Below are positions 1 through 9,293 of a stretch of DNA of 64,000 nucleotides, in pieces. The first letter of the stretch is position 1, and every line of letters starts with the position of its first letter. Location of the stretch: IMG/VR virus record IMGVR_UViG_3300032829_000008, positions 1 through 64,000 of that record; one strand, written 5' to 3'. The stretch is from a virus. The notes beneath the pieces were generated by a model. It was not told where the DNA came from and ran no database searches. It was given only the letters and a program-made list of their open reading frames with translations. The translations under genes were made by a program, and so were the position numbers.

Positions 1-57
1 CATCCCACCGTTGACGCTGCGCACCCAGCGGCGCCAAGCTACAGAGGACTTCCATGA
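1..57 (+). CDS. C-terminal end of a gene cut by the window edge
   Basis: An open frame runs from base 1 to a TGA at 55-57 and ends ...PSYRGLP. Its stop overlaps the next start as ATGA, the junction used throughout this genome, which is the main reason to believe it. The fragment is too short to assign. In the circular order it would belong to the capsid region that follows the scaffold gene. Confidence 0.45.
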   Translation, partial: HPTVDAAHPAAPSYRGLP

Positions 58-455
58 TCGCTCAACTCGGTAACGGCAAGTTCATCACGCGCGCCGGCAC
101 CCCCACCGTGGATACCGGCGCCACCGGTGTTATCGACGCTGCCAACGACGTCATGGTCGTGGACGTCCAGGACCTGGTCAACATCTCGTTGTTCGTCAAC
201 CAGTTGGTGGACGCGGGTACCGTGACCCTCGTCATCGAAAAGACCATCGATGGCGTCAACTGGACCAGCGCCAACGCCAACCTCAGCGAGGCGAGCTTCG
301 CGGCGGGCAACAACCAGGCGAAGGAGATCACGCTCTCCGATGCCAGCGGTATGGCTCTGGCTGCCAAGCAGCTGCGTGTCACGGCCAGTGCGCTGGCCGG
401 TGGCGGCAGCTACAGCATCCTCGCGGCGGGTACCCAGCGCCTGGGGTACCGCTGA
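54..455 (+). CDS. Small head-region structural protein, unassigned
   Basis: 133 residues, acidic, rich in Ala, Thr, Val and Asn, with no charged clusters, signal or membrane segment. The predicted all-beta character and the position between the presumed capsid gene and the neck genes suggest a virion component such as a decoration or head-completion protein. The ATG is preceded by AGAGGA. The role is inferred from position; I recognise no family. Confidence 0.75.
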   Translation: MIAQLGNGKFITRAGTPTVDTGATGVIDAANDVMVVDVQDLVNISLFVNQLVDAGTVTLVIEKTIDGVNWTSANANLSEASFAAGNNQAKEITLSDASGMALAAKQLRVTASALAGGGSYSILAAGTQRLGYR

Positions 456-463
456 GGTAGACC

Positions 464-973
464 GTGCCCGAGAGCGACATCCCGGATGGCGTGGACGCAC
501 CCCTGGCCGACGCGCTGGTGGGGGTGGTCGACGACATTCGTCGCTCCGTGCACGGTGCCCTGGGCACGCGACCCTGGTCGGTGGCCGTGATAACCCGGAC
601 CTGGTCCGGGCGCACCCGCGGTGAGGGCAACTACATCGACGAAGAACTGCTGCTGGATCCCACGCCGCAGGTGCGTCGCGTGACGCACGATCGCATGGGA
701 CCCGCAGGCCGCGAGCAGTCTGGCCAGGTGACGCTCAGTCAAGTGAGCCTGCGCTACAGCGAGGCAGAACTGGCTCCGCGCCCCGCCAAGAATCAAGAGG
801 TCGCATACCGGGTGCGTGAACTCCATGGCCAGCGCCAACAGGACAAGTGGTACGTCCTGGCGGGTGGACCGATTCCCCGCCGCGGCGATAAGACGGGCGA
901 CCAGACGGACTGGTACCTGCTCCTGGAGCAGACCAGCGCGATGGGCAACCTGGATGGAGTGGACGCGCCGTGA
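464..973 (+). CDS. Head-tail connector region protein, unassigned
   Basis: 169 residues from GTG 464, nine bases after the previous stop, ending in a 4-base overlap (GTGA) with the next gene. The middle part (about 40-150) has the alternating polar/hydrophobic pattern of a beta-rich domain. It lies directly before a gp10-like protein, where contractile-tail phages place connector or head-completion proteins. The connector role is inferred from this order alone. Confidence 0.75.
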   Translation: MPESDIPDGVDAPLADALVGVVDDIRRSVHGALGTRPWSVAVITRTWSGRTRGEGNYIDEELLLDPTPQVRRVTHDRMGPAGREQSGQVTLSQVSLRYSEAELAPRPAKNQEVAYRVRELHGQRQQDKWYVLAGGPIPRRGDKTGDQTDWYLLLEQTSAMGNLDGVDAP

Positions 974-1674
974 CCGTCGTCAACATCAAGCCGAGTCAGC
1001 TCGGTCCCGCGCTCCTGCGCGAGGCCAAGCGCGGGCACATGGTGGTGATGCAGGGCGCGCTTGGCGCGGCGCGGCGCTATGCGGCGCTCATTGCTGACGT
1101 CCTGGACTCGGAGGGCATCACCTATCAGGGCATGATGAAGAATCGCCTGAAGGTGCGCCGCACGGCCACGGGTGCCGTGGTCACCGACGATGCGCCGCAC
1201 GCGGGCATCATCGAATTAGGCGCGCGTCCACATCCCGTCAGTCGCGAGGGTGTGGAGGCCATCGCCCGCTGGGTAAAGACCAAGCTGCACGCTGTATCAG
1301 GGCCGGTGAGGCAACGCGTGCATGGCCCCACGGGACGCGTGGAGAACATCGGGCCGCGCGACCTGCGGAAGAACATCCGCGTCCAGCGTAGTGGACCGGT
1401 GCTGCGCGTCCAAAAATTCGGTCCCGTGCGGGAGAGCGTCAGGTACACCAAGAGTGGGATGGAGCGCGTGACCAAGGGTCCCGGCGAGTACGTCCGCACG
1501 GCAGGCGCGCACAGCCTGGGCATCGACCAGCAGAGCCTGAGCATCGCGTACGCCATCGCAGAGCACATCAAGGTGCACGGTGCCAAGCCCCGCTACGTGT
1601 TCAAGCGCCATTTGCCTCTCGCCAAGGTATTCTTCGCCGAAGAAGTCGAGCGACTGCTGCGGAGGAAGGCATGA
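970..1674 (+). CDS. HK97 gp10-like neck/tail completion protein
   Basis: 234 residues. The segment around residues 70-100 (HAGIIELGARPHPVSREG, then an Ile-Ala-Arg-Trp-Val helix) is the signature of the HK97 gp10 / phage virion morphogenesis family, which sits at the head-tail joint. The protein is longer than typical gp10 (about 130-150) because of a basic middle region (about 105-165, rich in GP, R and V) before a helical C-terminus. It starts on GTG overlapping the previous stop and is followed by another 4-base overlap. Confidence 0.7.
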   Translation: MTVVNIKPSQLGPALLREAKRGHMVVMQGALGAARRYAALIADVLDSEGITYQGMMKNRLKVRRTATGAVVTDDAPHAGIIELGARPHPVSREGVEAIARWVKTKLHAVSGPVRQRVHGPTGRVENIGPRDLRKNIRVQRSGPVLRVQKFGPVRESVRYTKSGMERVTKGPGEYVRTAGAHSLGIDQQSLSIAYAIAEHIKVHGAKPRYVFKRHLPLAKVFFAEEVERLLRRKA

Positions 1675-2375
1675 TCGCGCGGACCGTCATCGCGCAGGCC
1701 GTGGCTGACGTGCTGCAAGCGCAGCTCGCACTAGCGCAGCCCCCAGAGGTCATCGCCGCGCCGCCCAGCACTGCGCCGGATTATCCGGCCATGGCCGTGT
1801 GGGTGGAGCACTGCGCGCACGACATCACGCAGAGCGACGAGATCCTCGAAGACGCGAATGGCAATCCGCTGGTTGGCGCTGCCATGGACTTGACACTACT
1901 GCCCACCGCGCGCGCCGCTCGCTTGGACAGCAGCACAACACTGGCGCGCGTCGGTACGGCGCGGTGCACCGGGCGCATCTGGTGCGGTGCACGCTTGCCC
2001 CTCAAGCGCGAGGAGCTGGAGAATCGCGCCAGTGCCATCTTCTACCAGGACGACATCGCCGTGGGTCGCCTCCTGGTGCAGGTCTCGCAACTCCGCGTGC
2101 TGGGATACGTGCTGCCGTGGCCGTGGTACTTCGCGCTGCACGTCATGGAGTCCGAGTGGACTGCCGAGTACGCCTTTGCCGAGCGCTTGTGGAGTTGGAT
2201 TCACTTTGATCTCGATGTGGACATGCTGGTGCCACGGTTCGCCCCAGTCATGCAGACCGCCGGTCTCCTTTTTACTACCGACATGTCTGCGGTCAACTCG
2301 CCCGCCGATATCGCCAACCTGCTCAACCTGGAGCGATACGCAGTCGCCCAGGATGGCACCCTCACCAGGGAGTAG
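1671..2375 (+). CDS. Neck or tail terminator-type protein
   Basis: 234 residues from ATG 1671, coupled to the gp10-like gene by ATGA. The N-terminus is a helix (MIARTVIAQAVADVLQAQL), followed by a mixed alpha/beta region rich in Trp. Immediately before a tail sheath gene, phages usually place the tail terminator, so that is the most likely role. There is no recognisable motif; the call is positional. Confidence 0.6.
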   Translation: MIARTVIAQAVADVLQAQLALAQPPEVIAAPPSTAPDYPAMAVWVEHCAHDITQSDEILEDANGNPLVGAAMDLTLLPTARAARLDSSTTLARVGTARCTGRIWCGARLPLKREELENRASAIFYQDDIAVGRLLVQVSQLRVLGYVLPWPWYFALHVMESEWTAEYAFAERLWSWIHFDLDVDMLVPRFAPVMQTAGLLFTTDMSAVNSPADIANLLNLERYAVAQDGTLTRE

Positions 2376-2378
2376 ACA

Positions 2379-3968
2379 ATGCCCGCACCGCGCTTTATCA
2401 CTTCGCTCAGCCAGGAGGGCGCTCCAGGCGTCTACGTCCAGGAGCTGGCGCCCCCAGTTCCCACGCAGGGCCAGCGCAATCGAATCACGGGCATCGCCGG
2501 GCAGTGCGTCCGCGGCCCGGTAGGTAAGGCGGTTTACTGCCCCAACTATGGTCGCTTTCGCGACGTGTTCGGCGAGCGCGATCGCAACAGCAACGGTGGC
2601 ACCATCCTGGGCCACGTGTGGAAGATGTTCCAGGGTAAGCGGTTCGGCGGAGTGTGGGTGGCACGCGTGGCGGCTGCCGCAGCGGTCAAGGCCAGCTTCA
2701 CCCTGGAGACCGCGGCGGGTGGTGCCGGCACGCAGGTGGTCCGCGTGGACGCGTACGGCCCGGGCGCAGCGGGCAACGATATTCAGTTCAAGGTACTGGC
2801 GGCCACCGACGGCCAGGCGACCCACTGGAACCTGAGCATCAAGCTCTATGGACGCGTGTACCTGTACGAGAACCTCTGCACCACCGGTGTGGACAACACC
2901 AACCAGGTCATCGGTTCGGATGACGCGGTCATCATCCGGTTGACCAAGCTGGCCGATGGACGTCCCGTCAACAACGCGCCGTCCACGGATGGCGCCGATA
3001 CCAACGGTTACACCAACCTGGGTCAGGTGGTGGCCAACTTCACCAGCGTGGCCGGCTCGGACGGCGCCATCGCGGATAGCGACTACACCGCTACCGGTGG
3101 TCCGATGGAGATCATCAGCAACACGCGCGGCATCAACATCTGCTTGGTGGCGGGGCGCAGCAACGCGACCATCAAGACGAAGATCCAGGCACTCGCCGCA
3201 GTGGCGAGCCAGCGGGTGTGGTTTGCCTGTCCCGACAACGAGACGGTGACCGATACCAGCGCCGAGACGGAGCGCGCGGCGTTCACGGTTACCGATCGTC
3301 TCTCGTACTGGTTCAACCACCCGTACATCATCGATTCGGTCACCAACGAGGAGATCGTCGACGAGCCGCACGGCCTGGTGGCCAGCATCCTCAGTCAGAC
3401 TGACCCGGACGTGCATCCCGGTGACCAGCGCAACGCCGCGTACACCAAGGGCGTCACCCGCGTGTACAACGAGCTGAGCGACGCGCAGCGCGACGCGTTG
3501 GACGCCGCGGGTGTCAGCTATCTCAACGCGGACCTGGATACCAGCGGCAACCGCATCATCATCCCAGGCAACGCGCTCACGTGCGACCTCAACAAGAACA
3601 ACCGCGACCTGGACCAGCGCTACATGAAGGATTTCATCCTCTACGCGCTGGCGCTGTTGATGACGGGGGACCTGTTCCGCGGCAACACGCCGAGTGCGCG
3701 CGCCGCGCGTGCCGGTGCTGCCACCAGTTTCCTCACGGGCCTGGCCAACGCCGAGCGCTACGTGCTCAAGGACGACCAGGGCAACCCGATGTTCAGCTAC
3801 AAGAACGACAACACCGTCAATAACCTGACGGACCAGGGCAACGGCGACCAGGTGGACCTGCTGCAGTGCCGGCTGATCGCCAAGAACAAGCGCATCCTGC
3901 TGAACGCGTTCATCGGACCAACCGTGGTAATCACGGAGACGCAGAACACCAGCACCGCGCAAGGCTAA
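2379..3968 (+). CDS. Tail sheath protein
   Basis: 529 residues, a normal sheath length. The N-terminus APGVYVQELAPP, then a segment on phage-wide themes (GIAGQCVRGPVGKA and a Tyr-Gly-Arg-Phe-Phe stretch), is the classic start of contractile tail sheath proteins. The C-terminal part (about 410-520) carries the RYMKDFILYALALL and ALTCDLNKNNRDL-type region of the domain that polymerises around the tube. The gene precedes the tube gene by 12 bases, the universal sheath-tube order. It makes this a contractile-tailed phage. Confidence 0.95.
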   Translation: MPAPRFITSLSQEGAPGVYVQELAPPVPTQGQRNRITGIAGQCVRGPVGKAVYCPNYGRFRDVFGERDRNSNGGTILGHVWKMFQGKRFGGVWVARVAAAAAVKASFTLETAAGGAGTQVVRVDAYGPGAAGNDIQFKVLAATDGQATHWNLSIKLYGRVYLYENLCTTGVDNTNQVIGSDDAVIIRLTKLADGRPVNNAPSTDGADTNGYTNLGQVVANFTSVAGSDGAIADSDYTATGGPMEIISNTRGINICLVAGRSNATIKTKIQALAAVASQRVWFACPDNETVTDTSAETERAAFTVTDRLSYWFNHPYIIDSVTNEEIVDEPHGLVASILSQTDPDVHPGDQRNAAYTKGVTRVYNELSDAQRDALDAAGVSYLNADLDTSGNRIIIPGNALTCDLNKNNRDLDQRYMKDFILYALALLMTGDLFRGNTPSARAARAGAATSFLTGLANAERYVLKDDQGNPMFSYKNDNTVNNLTDQGNGDQVDLLQCRLIAKNKRILLNAFIGPTVVITETQNTSTAQG

Positions 3969-3980
3969 CAGGAGCACACC

Positions 3981-4430
3981 ATGGCCGGAGAAATCAGAGC
4001 AAAAGAGTGCCGGGCCGAGGTCACGGTGGCGGGCCTGGGGCGCCTCGGCGGCAGCTTCAGCACCATCCACGACATCGACGTCAAGCCGGATTCCGAGATC
4101 AGCAAGAAGCGCTTCACGGGGCAGAAGCGCGCCCACGGCGACCTGGATGTCAAGGGGTGGGACGTCTCCTTTAAGACGGAGAAGACGGACCACATCTGGT
4201 CCCAGCTGTGGGATCTCATCCAGGCTGCCGAGCTGAACGGCAATCCACTGCCCGACATCACCCTCACGCTGACGTACAAGTACCGCGATGGCAGCGGCCT
4301 GCTGCGCACCGACAGCCTCTACGGCGACGCAGTACTCAAGATGGACAGCAACTCCATCCCCAGGGATGGCTACGAGTTGGTCAGCTGGAGCGGATTCTTC
4401 GCCTACAACACCGCCAGCCGCAGCGGCTAA
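3981..4430 (+). CDS. Tail tube protein
   Basis: 149 residues with a strong GGAG ahead of ATG 3981. Starts MAGEIRAKECRAEVTVAG and contains alternating beta strands ending in a C-terminal WSGFF strand, as in XkdM/FII-type tube proteins. Position right after the sheath gene and before the chaperone supports the call. It should form the hexameric rings of the inner tube. Confidence 0.88.
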   Translation: MAGEIRAKECRAEVTVAGLGRLGGSFSTIHDIDVKPDSEISKKRFTGQKRAHGDLDVKGWDVSFKTEKTDHIWSQLWDLIQAAELNGNPLPDITLTLTYKYRDGSGLLRTDSLYGDAVLKMDSNSIPRDGYELVSWSGFFAYNTASRSG

Positions 4431-4453
4431 GCAACAACGAAAGGGATGCCACG

Positions 4454-4843
4454 ATGATGGAGCGAACGAAGACACTGGACCTCAGCAAGTACCGGGACCT
4501 GGATATCAAGACTGTCACGGTGAAGGTGCTGCAGGGTCCCGATATCGTGCAGGCCGCCGAGCTGTGCGTCAAGCCCAACGGCGATCTCATGGAGGGTGGG
4601 CAGTTCGGGCTGAACCTGCGACTGCAGTGCATCAGCCGCAGCATCGTCAAGGTCAACGGGCAGCCGGTCATCGGTACGTCGTGCAGCCAGTTCTTCGACT
4701 GGTCCAAGCGCACCCAGGATTTCTGCGGTAAGGTGTACGACCACCTGAATAGTCTCTCCACGGAGGAGTCCGACGATTTTCAGGCCAGGCTGGACGCCGC
4801 CGCGTACGACGCCGCCCAGCCGACGAGTTCTACGCAGGGTTGA
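4454..4843 (+). CDS. Tail assembly chaperone, short (G-like) form
   Basis: 129 residues from ATG 4454 (preceded by AAGGGATG). It lies between tube and tape measure genes, where contractile and long-tailed phages encode the G/GT chaperone pair that coats the tape measure during assembly. The protein is a small mixed-fold domain with an acidic C-terminus (LDAAAYDAAQPTSSTQG). The stop at 4841-4843 is bypassed if the -1 extension described next is used. Confidence 0.82.
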   Translation: MMERTKTLDLSKYRDLDIKTVTVKVLQGPDIVQAAELCVKPNGDLMEGGQFGLNLRLQCISRSIVKVNGQPVIGTSCSQFFDWSKRTQDFCGKVYDHLNSLSTEESDDFQARLDAAAYDAAQPTSSTQG

Positions 4844-4989
4844 TCAAGGAGTGGGTCTGGGTCTGCTGGCACCTGGGGCAGCCTGACCTGCATACGTATC
4901 TAGCCTACGATAACTTCACGCGCGCCATCATCAGGCGCGAGCTGAATGCGCGTATCCGCGACCACAACGCGCCGCTGACACATGGGTGA
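4753..4989 (+). CDS. -1 frame extension of the tail chaperone (GT-like)
   Basis: The -1 frame relative to the chaperone is open from 4753 (just after a TAG) to TGA 4987-4989. From about 4819 it reads like real protein: ADEFYAGLIKEWVWVCW, then LGQPDLHTYLAYDNF and RRELNARIRDHNAPL. It overlaps the tape measure start by 8 bases. The slip site is uncertain: a run of four T at 4777-4780 (codons GAT TTT CAG) and GGT before the stop at 4838-4843 are candidates. A separate TTG start at 4840 is an alternative. The pattern matches known G/GT programmed frameshifts. Confidence 0.65.
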   Translation, partial: SLHGGVRRFSGQAGRRRVRRRPADEFYAGLIKEWVWVCWHLGQPDLHTYLAYDNFTRAIIRRELNARIRDHNAPLTHG

Positions 4990-6835
4990 CACCACCACAT
5001 ACCGCGTAGAGACCATCTACGATGTCACGGACAAGGCGAGCAAGCAGCTCCAGGAGATTGCTGCGCACGCCAAGCAGGCTGCCCACCACAGTGAGACACT
5101 GAAGACGGTGCTGCTTGGGATGGGTGGCGCCGTCATTAGCAGCAGCATCGTGCATCAGGCCAAGCATGCGTTCATCGACTTCAATAAGGAGGTCCAGAAT
5201 GCCAAGATCAGCTTGAGCACGATGATTCAGGGCAACTACAACGCCAGTTTCGAACAAGCCAGCGGTGCTGCCAATCGCCTGTACAGCGAGTTCCAGAAGT
5301 TCAGCCAGCAGACGCCTGTCACCACGCAGGAGATGCTGGAGTTCAGCCGCGGCGTCGCAGTGGCCACGGCCCAGGCTGGTGGCAGCGTGCGCGATATCGC
5401 CACCATGACTGAGCGCGGCGTGGTGGCGGCCAAGGCCATGGGCCAGGAGAGCGGGTATGCGGCCAACGAGCTGGCGCACATGCTGGCGGGCGTGGTCAAT
5501 CGGCGCATGATCTTCGCACAGCAGATCCTCGGCATGGCGCACATGTCCGAGGAGGAGTTCAAGACCAAGAACGCCAGCCAGCGACTCAAGATCGTCGAGG
5601 GCGTGCTGGGCAGTGACGCCATGAAAGAGGCTGCCAAGCAATTCGGCGAGTCGTTCGCTGGTGTGACCAGCACCCTGGAGGACAAGCTCCAGATCCTCGG
5701 CGGTAAGGTTGGACTACCCCTGTTCAAGGCCATCACCGAAGAGGTGAAGAACTGGAATACGTGGCTGGACCGCAACGAGGCGCAGGTGGAGTATTGGGCG
5801 CACAAGGTCGGCGAGGCGCTGGTCAAGGGATTCGGCTACGCCAAGGACGCCGTGATGTTCATGGTGGACCATGCGTCCACCCTCATCAAAATTGCGGAGG
5901 CGTGGGCGGCAGTGAAGGTGGCCAGCATGGTGGGCGGTGGCATTGCCGGGACCCTGCAGGGATTCGGTGCGTACGGTGGCAAGGTGAGCGCGGGCAGCGT
6001 CATGGGGAATGCTGGTTCGCTGGCAGGCGCCGCGGCGGGTGGCTACCTCCTGGGCAGGGAGCTATTCGCCAGTCTGAATCATGATATCCACAATGCACTG
6101 CAGCCCCAGGAGGCTGCTCTGGAGAGGGCCACTGCTCGTCTGGACGAATTCGAGCTGGCGCTTGCCAAGGCCAAGGACAAGCTCCGCGAGACCTACGGAG
6201 AGAATGACGCGCGGTCGGGCGCGCGGTACTCCGCGTTTACTGTGGAGCGTACCCGCATGGCGGATAAAGCCGACGCCCTCGCTGCACTCGCCGCGGCGGC
6301 CAATGCGGGTGGCAGCGGGTTGATCGACGCCACCGGCAACCTCAAGCTGCGCGCCGCGGGCTTCAATGATGCCGACGCCAACCGGTACATGGACATGTAC
6401 CAGCGTGCCAGAGAGGGCCACGGGACCACCGACATCAACTTCGAGGCAGCCAACGCCAGTGCCCAGCTGAAGGAGGTAAGTCAGAACTACGCCAATGGCG
6501 TCGCCTTCAGCAACCTGATGGTGAACTCGGCGCTGGCCACCATGACCGAGGAGCAGCGGCAACACTTGGAGGTGAGCAAGGTGACCAACGCCTTGCTGGA
6601 AGAGTACCTCAAGGGCAACTACATGACCGTGGGCAAGGTCGTGCAGGAATTGCTTGGCACTGACCCCGACAGCAAGCTGAAGAGCACTGCCAAGGTCAAT
6701 CAAAATGTCACCATCAACATCCAGCAGGTCAGCGCCAAGGATCCCGACCGCTGGCTCGCCGAGATGGACGACATGGTCGCGCGCCGGGTGCGTGCTCCGA
6801 CCCGGGCCCGTAACGGATTGGCTAGAGGATTCTAA
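4982..6835 (+). CDS. Tail tape measure protein
   Basis: 617 residues. The N-terminal third is helical and Ala/Gln-rich (SKQLQEIAAHAKQAAHHSET), with a tail-tape domain around 100-230 (GVAVATAQAGG, KAMGQESGYAANELAHM). Hydrophobic Gly/Ala stretches at about 330-360 (AAVKVASMVGGGIAGTLQG, GSLAGAAAGGYLLG) may insert into the host membrane. The C-terminus carries NQNVTINIQQVS. The modest length predicts a short to medium tail. It sets tail length and leaves with the DNA. Confidence 0.88.
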   Translation: MGDTTTYRVETIYDVTDKASKQLQEIAAHAKQAAHHSETLKTVLLGMGGAVISSSIVHQAKHAFIDFNKEVQNAKISLSTMIQGNYNASFEQASGAANRLYSEFQKFSQQTPVTTQEMLEFSRGVAVATAQAGGSVRDIATMTERGVVAAKAMGQESGYAANELAHMLAGVVNRRMIFAQQILGMAHMSEEEFKTKNASQRLKIVEGVLGSDAMKEAAKQFGESFAGVTSTLEDKLQILGGKVGLPLFKAITEEVKNWNTWLDRNEAQVEYWAHKVGEALVKGFGYAKDAVMFMVDHASTLIKIAEAWAAVKVASMVGGGIAGTLQGFGAYGGKVSAGSVMGNAGSLAGAAAGGYLLGRELFASLNHDIHNALQPQEAALERATARLDEFELALAKAKDKLRETYGENDARSGARYSAFTVERTRMADKADALAALAAAANAGGSGLIDATGNLKLRAAGFNDADANRYMDMYQRAREGHGTTDINFEAANASAQLKEVSQNYANGVAFSNLMVNSALATMTEEQRQHLEVSKVTNALLEEYLKGNYMTVGKVVQELLGTDPDSKLKSTAKVNQNVTINIQQVSAKDPDRWLAEMDDMVARRVRAPTRARNGLARGF

Positions 6836-7896
6836 TGCGCACGGCAACTAGGACCATTATCACGGAGTTGCGACGTACCGGCGCAGCCGGTGTCGTTACT
6901 CCCGTGGTGTTCGATTGGTCTGCGGCCAGCCACGCCTCCATTCTGGACGACCTGGAATTCGAGCTGCGCGTCAAGACCAATCGGCGCGAGGTTCCCGGTG
7001 GCGACAACGTCGTGGAGCAGGTGATGGCCGCCACCTGGCAGCCATTCGAGTTTACCGGCGAGTGGGTGGACATGTGGGCTGGCGTGGGGTTCGCGTGGAA
7101 CACGTACCTGGCGTTCTCGCAATTGGTGGGGCGCACCAACTTGGTGCGGCTCCAGCTGGACCAGCACAGCTTCGTGGGGCTGCTCACCAACCTGAAGATC
7201 AAGTACCGCACTGTCGATCGCATCAAGTACACCTGCACCATCAGTCCTCACCAGAACGAGGCCGTGGGGTCGTTCCGCGGCACGGTGCCAGTGCCGGTGG
7301 AGACCCGCAGCCCGGATCAATGGCAGCAGGACGTGGCGGAGCAAGCGCAGGATCTGAGCGACCAGCTGGAAAGCGCGCTGAACATTCCGGTGGGCACCGA
7401 GGACGTGCTGGACGCCCGGGCCACGCAACTGCAGATGGATCGCGAATTGACGGGTGTGGCTGCGCTCACCACCAACGCGAGTCTGCAGAGCAATGCCACG
7501 CAGCAACTGCTGCAGGCCGCCGGGGCGTTCCGGCGGGTGAGCGGCCAGGCGCTGACCATCGCGGCCAATGCCGGGCAGCTGCGCTCCGACTTGGCCGTGG
7601 CCTTCGCGGATGTGCTGCAGACGCTCAAGTATGACGCCTGGCGCTGCACGACGTACGTCTCTGCACTGCAGACGGCCGGTCTGGCGCGCAAGGCGGAGCT
7701 GGACATGCGCGCCCGAGCCGCCAAGCACCCCAAGGCGATCTACAGGCCGCAGGCAGGCGAGCCCTGGGAGCGCATCGCACTCAAGTTCTACGGCACCGCG
7801 GATGCCTGGCGCACCATCTACGACGCCAATCCCACCGTAGCCAGCCTGGTACTGGACGGCACCGAAGTGCTCACCATCCCGGAGCGGCAGTCGTGA
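6835..7896 (+). CDS. Baseplate protein with C-terminal LysM-like domain
   Basis: 353 residues, start overlapping the previous stop by one base (TAATG). The N-terminal half is a beta-rich tail-attachment domain; about 150-300 is helical. The end (about 300-350: PQAGEPWERIALKFYGTADA, then WRTIYDANPT) is a LysM-like fold typical of XkdP/gp53-type baseplate proteins that sit between tape measure and hub genes. It likely joins tube and hub and may contact peptidoglycan. Confidence 0.78.
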   Translation: MRTATRTIITELRRTGAAGVVTPVVFDWSAASHASILDDLEFELRVKTNRREVPGGDNVVEQVMAATWQPFEFTGEWVDMWAGVGFAWNTYLAFSQLVGRTNLVRLQLDQHSFVGLLTNLKIKYRTVDRIKYTCTISPHQNEAVGSFRGTVPVPVETRSPDQWQQDVAEQAQDLSDQLESALNIPVGTEDVLDARATQLQMDRELTGVAALTTNASLQSNATQQLLQAAGAFRRVSGQALTIAANAGQLRSDLAVAFADVLQTLKYDAWRCTTYVSALQTAGLARKAELDMRARAAKHPKAIYRPQAGEPWERIALKFYGTADAWRTIYDANPTVASLVLDGTEVLTIPERQS

Positions 7897-9293
7897 CCAC
7901 CAGCGTGTTTCGCCCGCGATGCAAGGCGCAGCTCAGCATCACGCTGGATGACCGCCGCGTGGACAACACCGATAAGGACGCCGCGCAGCGCAAGGCTCGC
8001 CGCAGCGTGCTAGTGGAGGTGACACCCAAGAGCGCCAACGTCTCCCTCAACGGATACCACGAGGGGGCGACCTGGAACATGGAGTTCGACGCGCGCAGCC
8101 TGCCCTTCGATCCGGACCAAGTCACCAGCGTGGCCGCGTGGATCTACATGTGGGACAGCGGTGGGGACGATACCGTGGAGTGGGCCACCCCAGATAAGCT
8201 CATGCTGGAGGGCATCACGGACGACGCAGATGGCGTGCTGATCGGTGACAGCAACATGGTCAAGCTGGTGGGCCGTGACTACACCAGCGTGCTGGACTTG
8301 GAGTGGAATCCCAAGGACAACGTCGAGGTTGGCGACGCTCTGGACGTAGTGGTGCAGCGTATCGCTGATAAGGCTGCGCCGGTGGGTACCCGCGCACGAT
8401 TCACCGTGAAGTGGGAGGCCGACGAGGATCCACCGCGCAGTGGTGGCCTGCACCGCAGCACCAAGAAGAAGGGACTGTGGATCAAGCAAGGCAAGACGTA
8501 CTGGGAAGTCATCTACGACCTGGTCACGCAGCACGGATTCATCGTGTATGTGCGCGGCAGAGACATCGTGGTGACCGACCCCAAGACCCAGACCGCGCAG
8601 AGCTTGGCCACGGCGCCCCGGCTCGCATACGGCGTGCACCTCACGCGGCTGCGGGTCAAGCGTAAGTTTGCTCGCGAGCGCGTGCCCCAGGTGGTGCTGG
8701 TGGCGTGGGACCCCGACACGGGGCAAGAGATTCAGGTGGAGTATCCGGAAAAGCGCAACGTCATCGTGGATGGACTCGCCGTCAAGAAGGACGAGCGGAT
8801 GTATTTCCCTGCACCCAAGGGGATCATCGACCGCGACACGCTCAAGCGATACGCGCGCATGCGGTTTTACCACCTGGGTCGTGGCGAGAGCACCTACGAT
8901 ATCGAGACCGCTATGCTCAGCGTGGAAGCGGGCGCACCCAGTAACGATCAGCTGGCAACCGCGAGCGCCACGGTAGATCTTTTGCGACTGCGCACTGGCG
9001 ATCCTATCGGTATCAAGTTTGATCCGTTCAATCGCGAGCACCTGCGCAAGCTGACCACGGAGATGCGCGTGGCGCACTTGGAGGCCTTGGGCTACGCGCC
9101 CAGCATCGCCGAGTTCGTGGCGGCCAACGTGGAGCAGTTGACCCAGTACACGCAACCGTACTACAGCAATAAGTTGAAATTCGATTACGACGAGGACGAA
9201 GGCATCACCATCGCCGTGACGGCGGTCAACTTCGCCAGCCAGCTGCGCGAGATCCACTATGCAGACGCCTCCGACGCGGGGAGGCCACAATGA
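7893..9293 (+). CDS. Baseplate hub protein (gpD/XkdQ type)
   Basis: 466 residues from GTG 7893 (GTGA overlap). Features typical of hub proteins: an early strand-rich domain with SFNGYHEGATWNMEF-like spacing, a central part with KQGKTYWEVIYDLVTQHGF, and a long beta-rich C-terminus with LRLRTGDPIGIKFDPFN. Gene order (LysM protein, hub, spike) is the same as in P2- and PBSX-like baseplates. It forms the trimeric ring on which the spike sits. Confidence 0.75.
   Translation: MTTSVFRPRCKAQLSITLDDRRVDNTDKDAAQRKARRSVLVEVTPKSANVSLNGYHEGATWNMEFDARSLPFDPDQVTSVAAWIYMWDSGGDDTVEWATPDKLMLEGITDDADGVLIGDSNMVKLVGRDYTSVLDLEWNPKDNVEVGDALDVVVQRIADKAAPVGTRARFTVKWEADEDPPRSGGLHRSTKKKGLWIKQGKTYWEVIYDLVTQHGFIVYVRGRDIVVTDPKTQTAQSLATAPRLAYGVHLTRLRVKRKFARERVPQVVLVAWDPDTGQEIQVEYPEKRNVIVDGLAVKKDERMYFPAPKGIIDRDTLKRYARMRFYHLGRGESTYDIETAMLSVEAGAPSNDQLATASATVDLLRLRTGDPIGIKFDPFNREHLRKLTTEMRVAHLEALGYAPSIAEFVAANVEQLTQYTQPYYSNKLKFDYDEDEGITIAVTAVNFASQLREIHYADASDAGRPQ

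Noticed and set aside
1896-4475. Long open frame of 859 codons on the minus strand
   Set aside because: It lies opposite tail sheath and neighbouring genes; GC-rich codon bias opens the opposite frame. No ribosome site or family resemblance.
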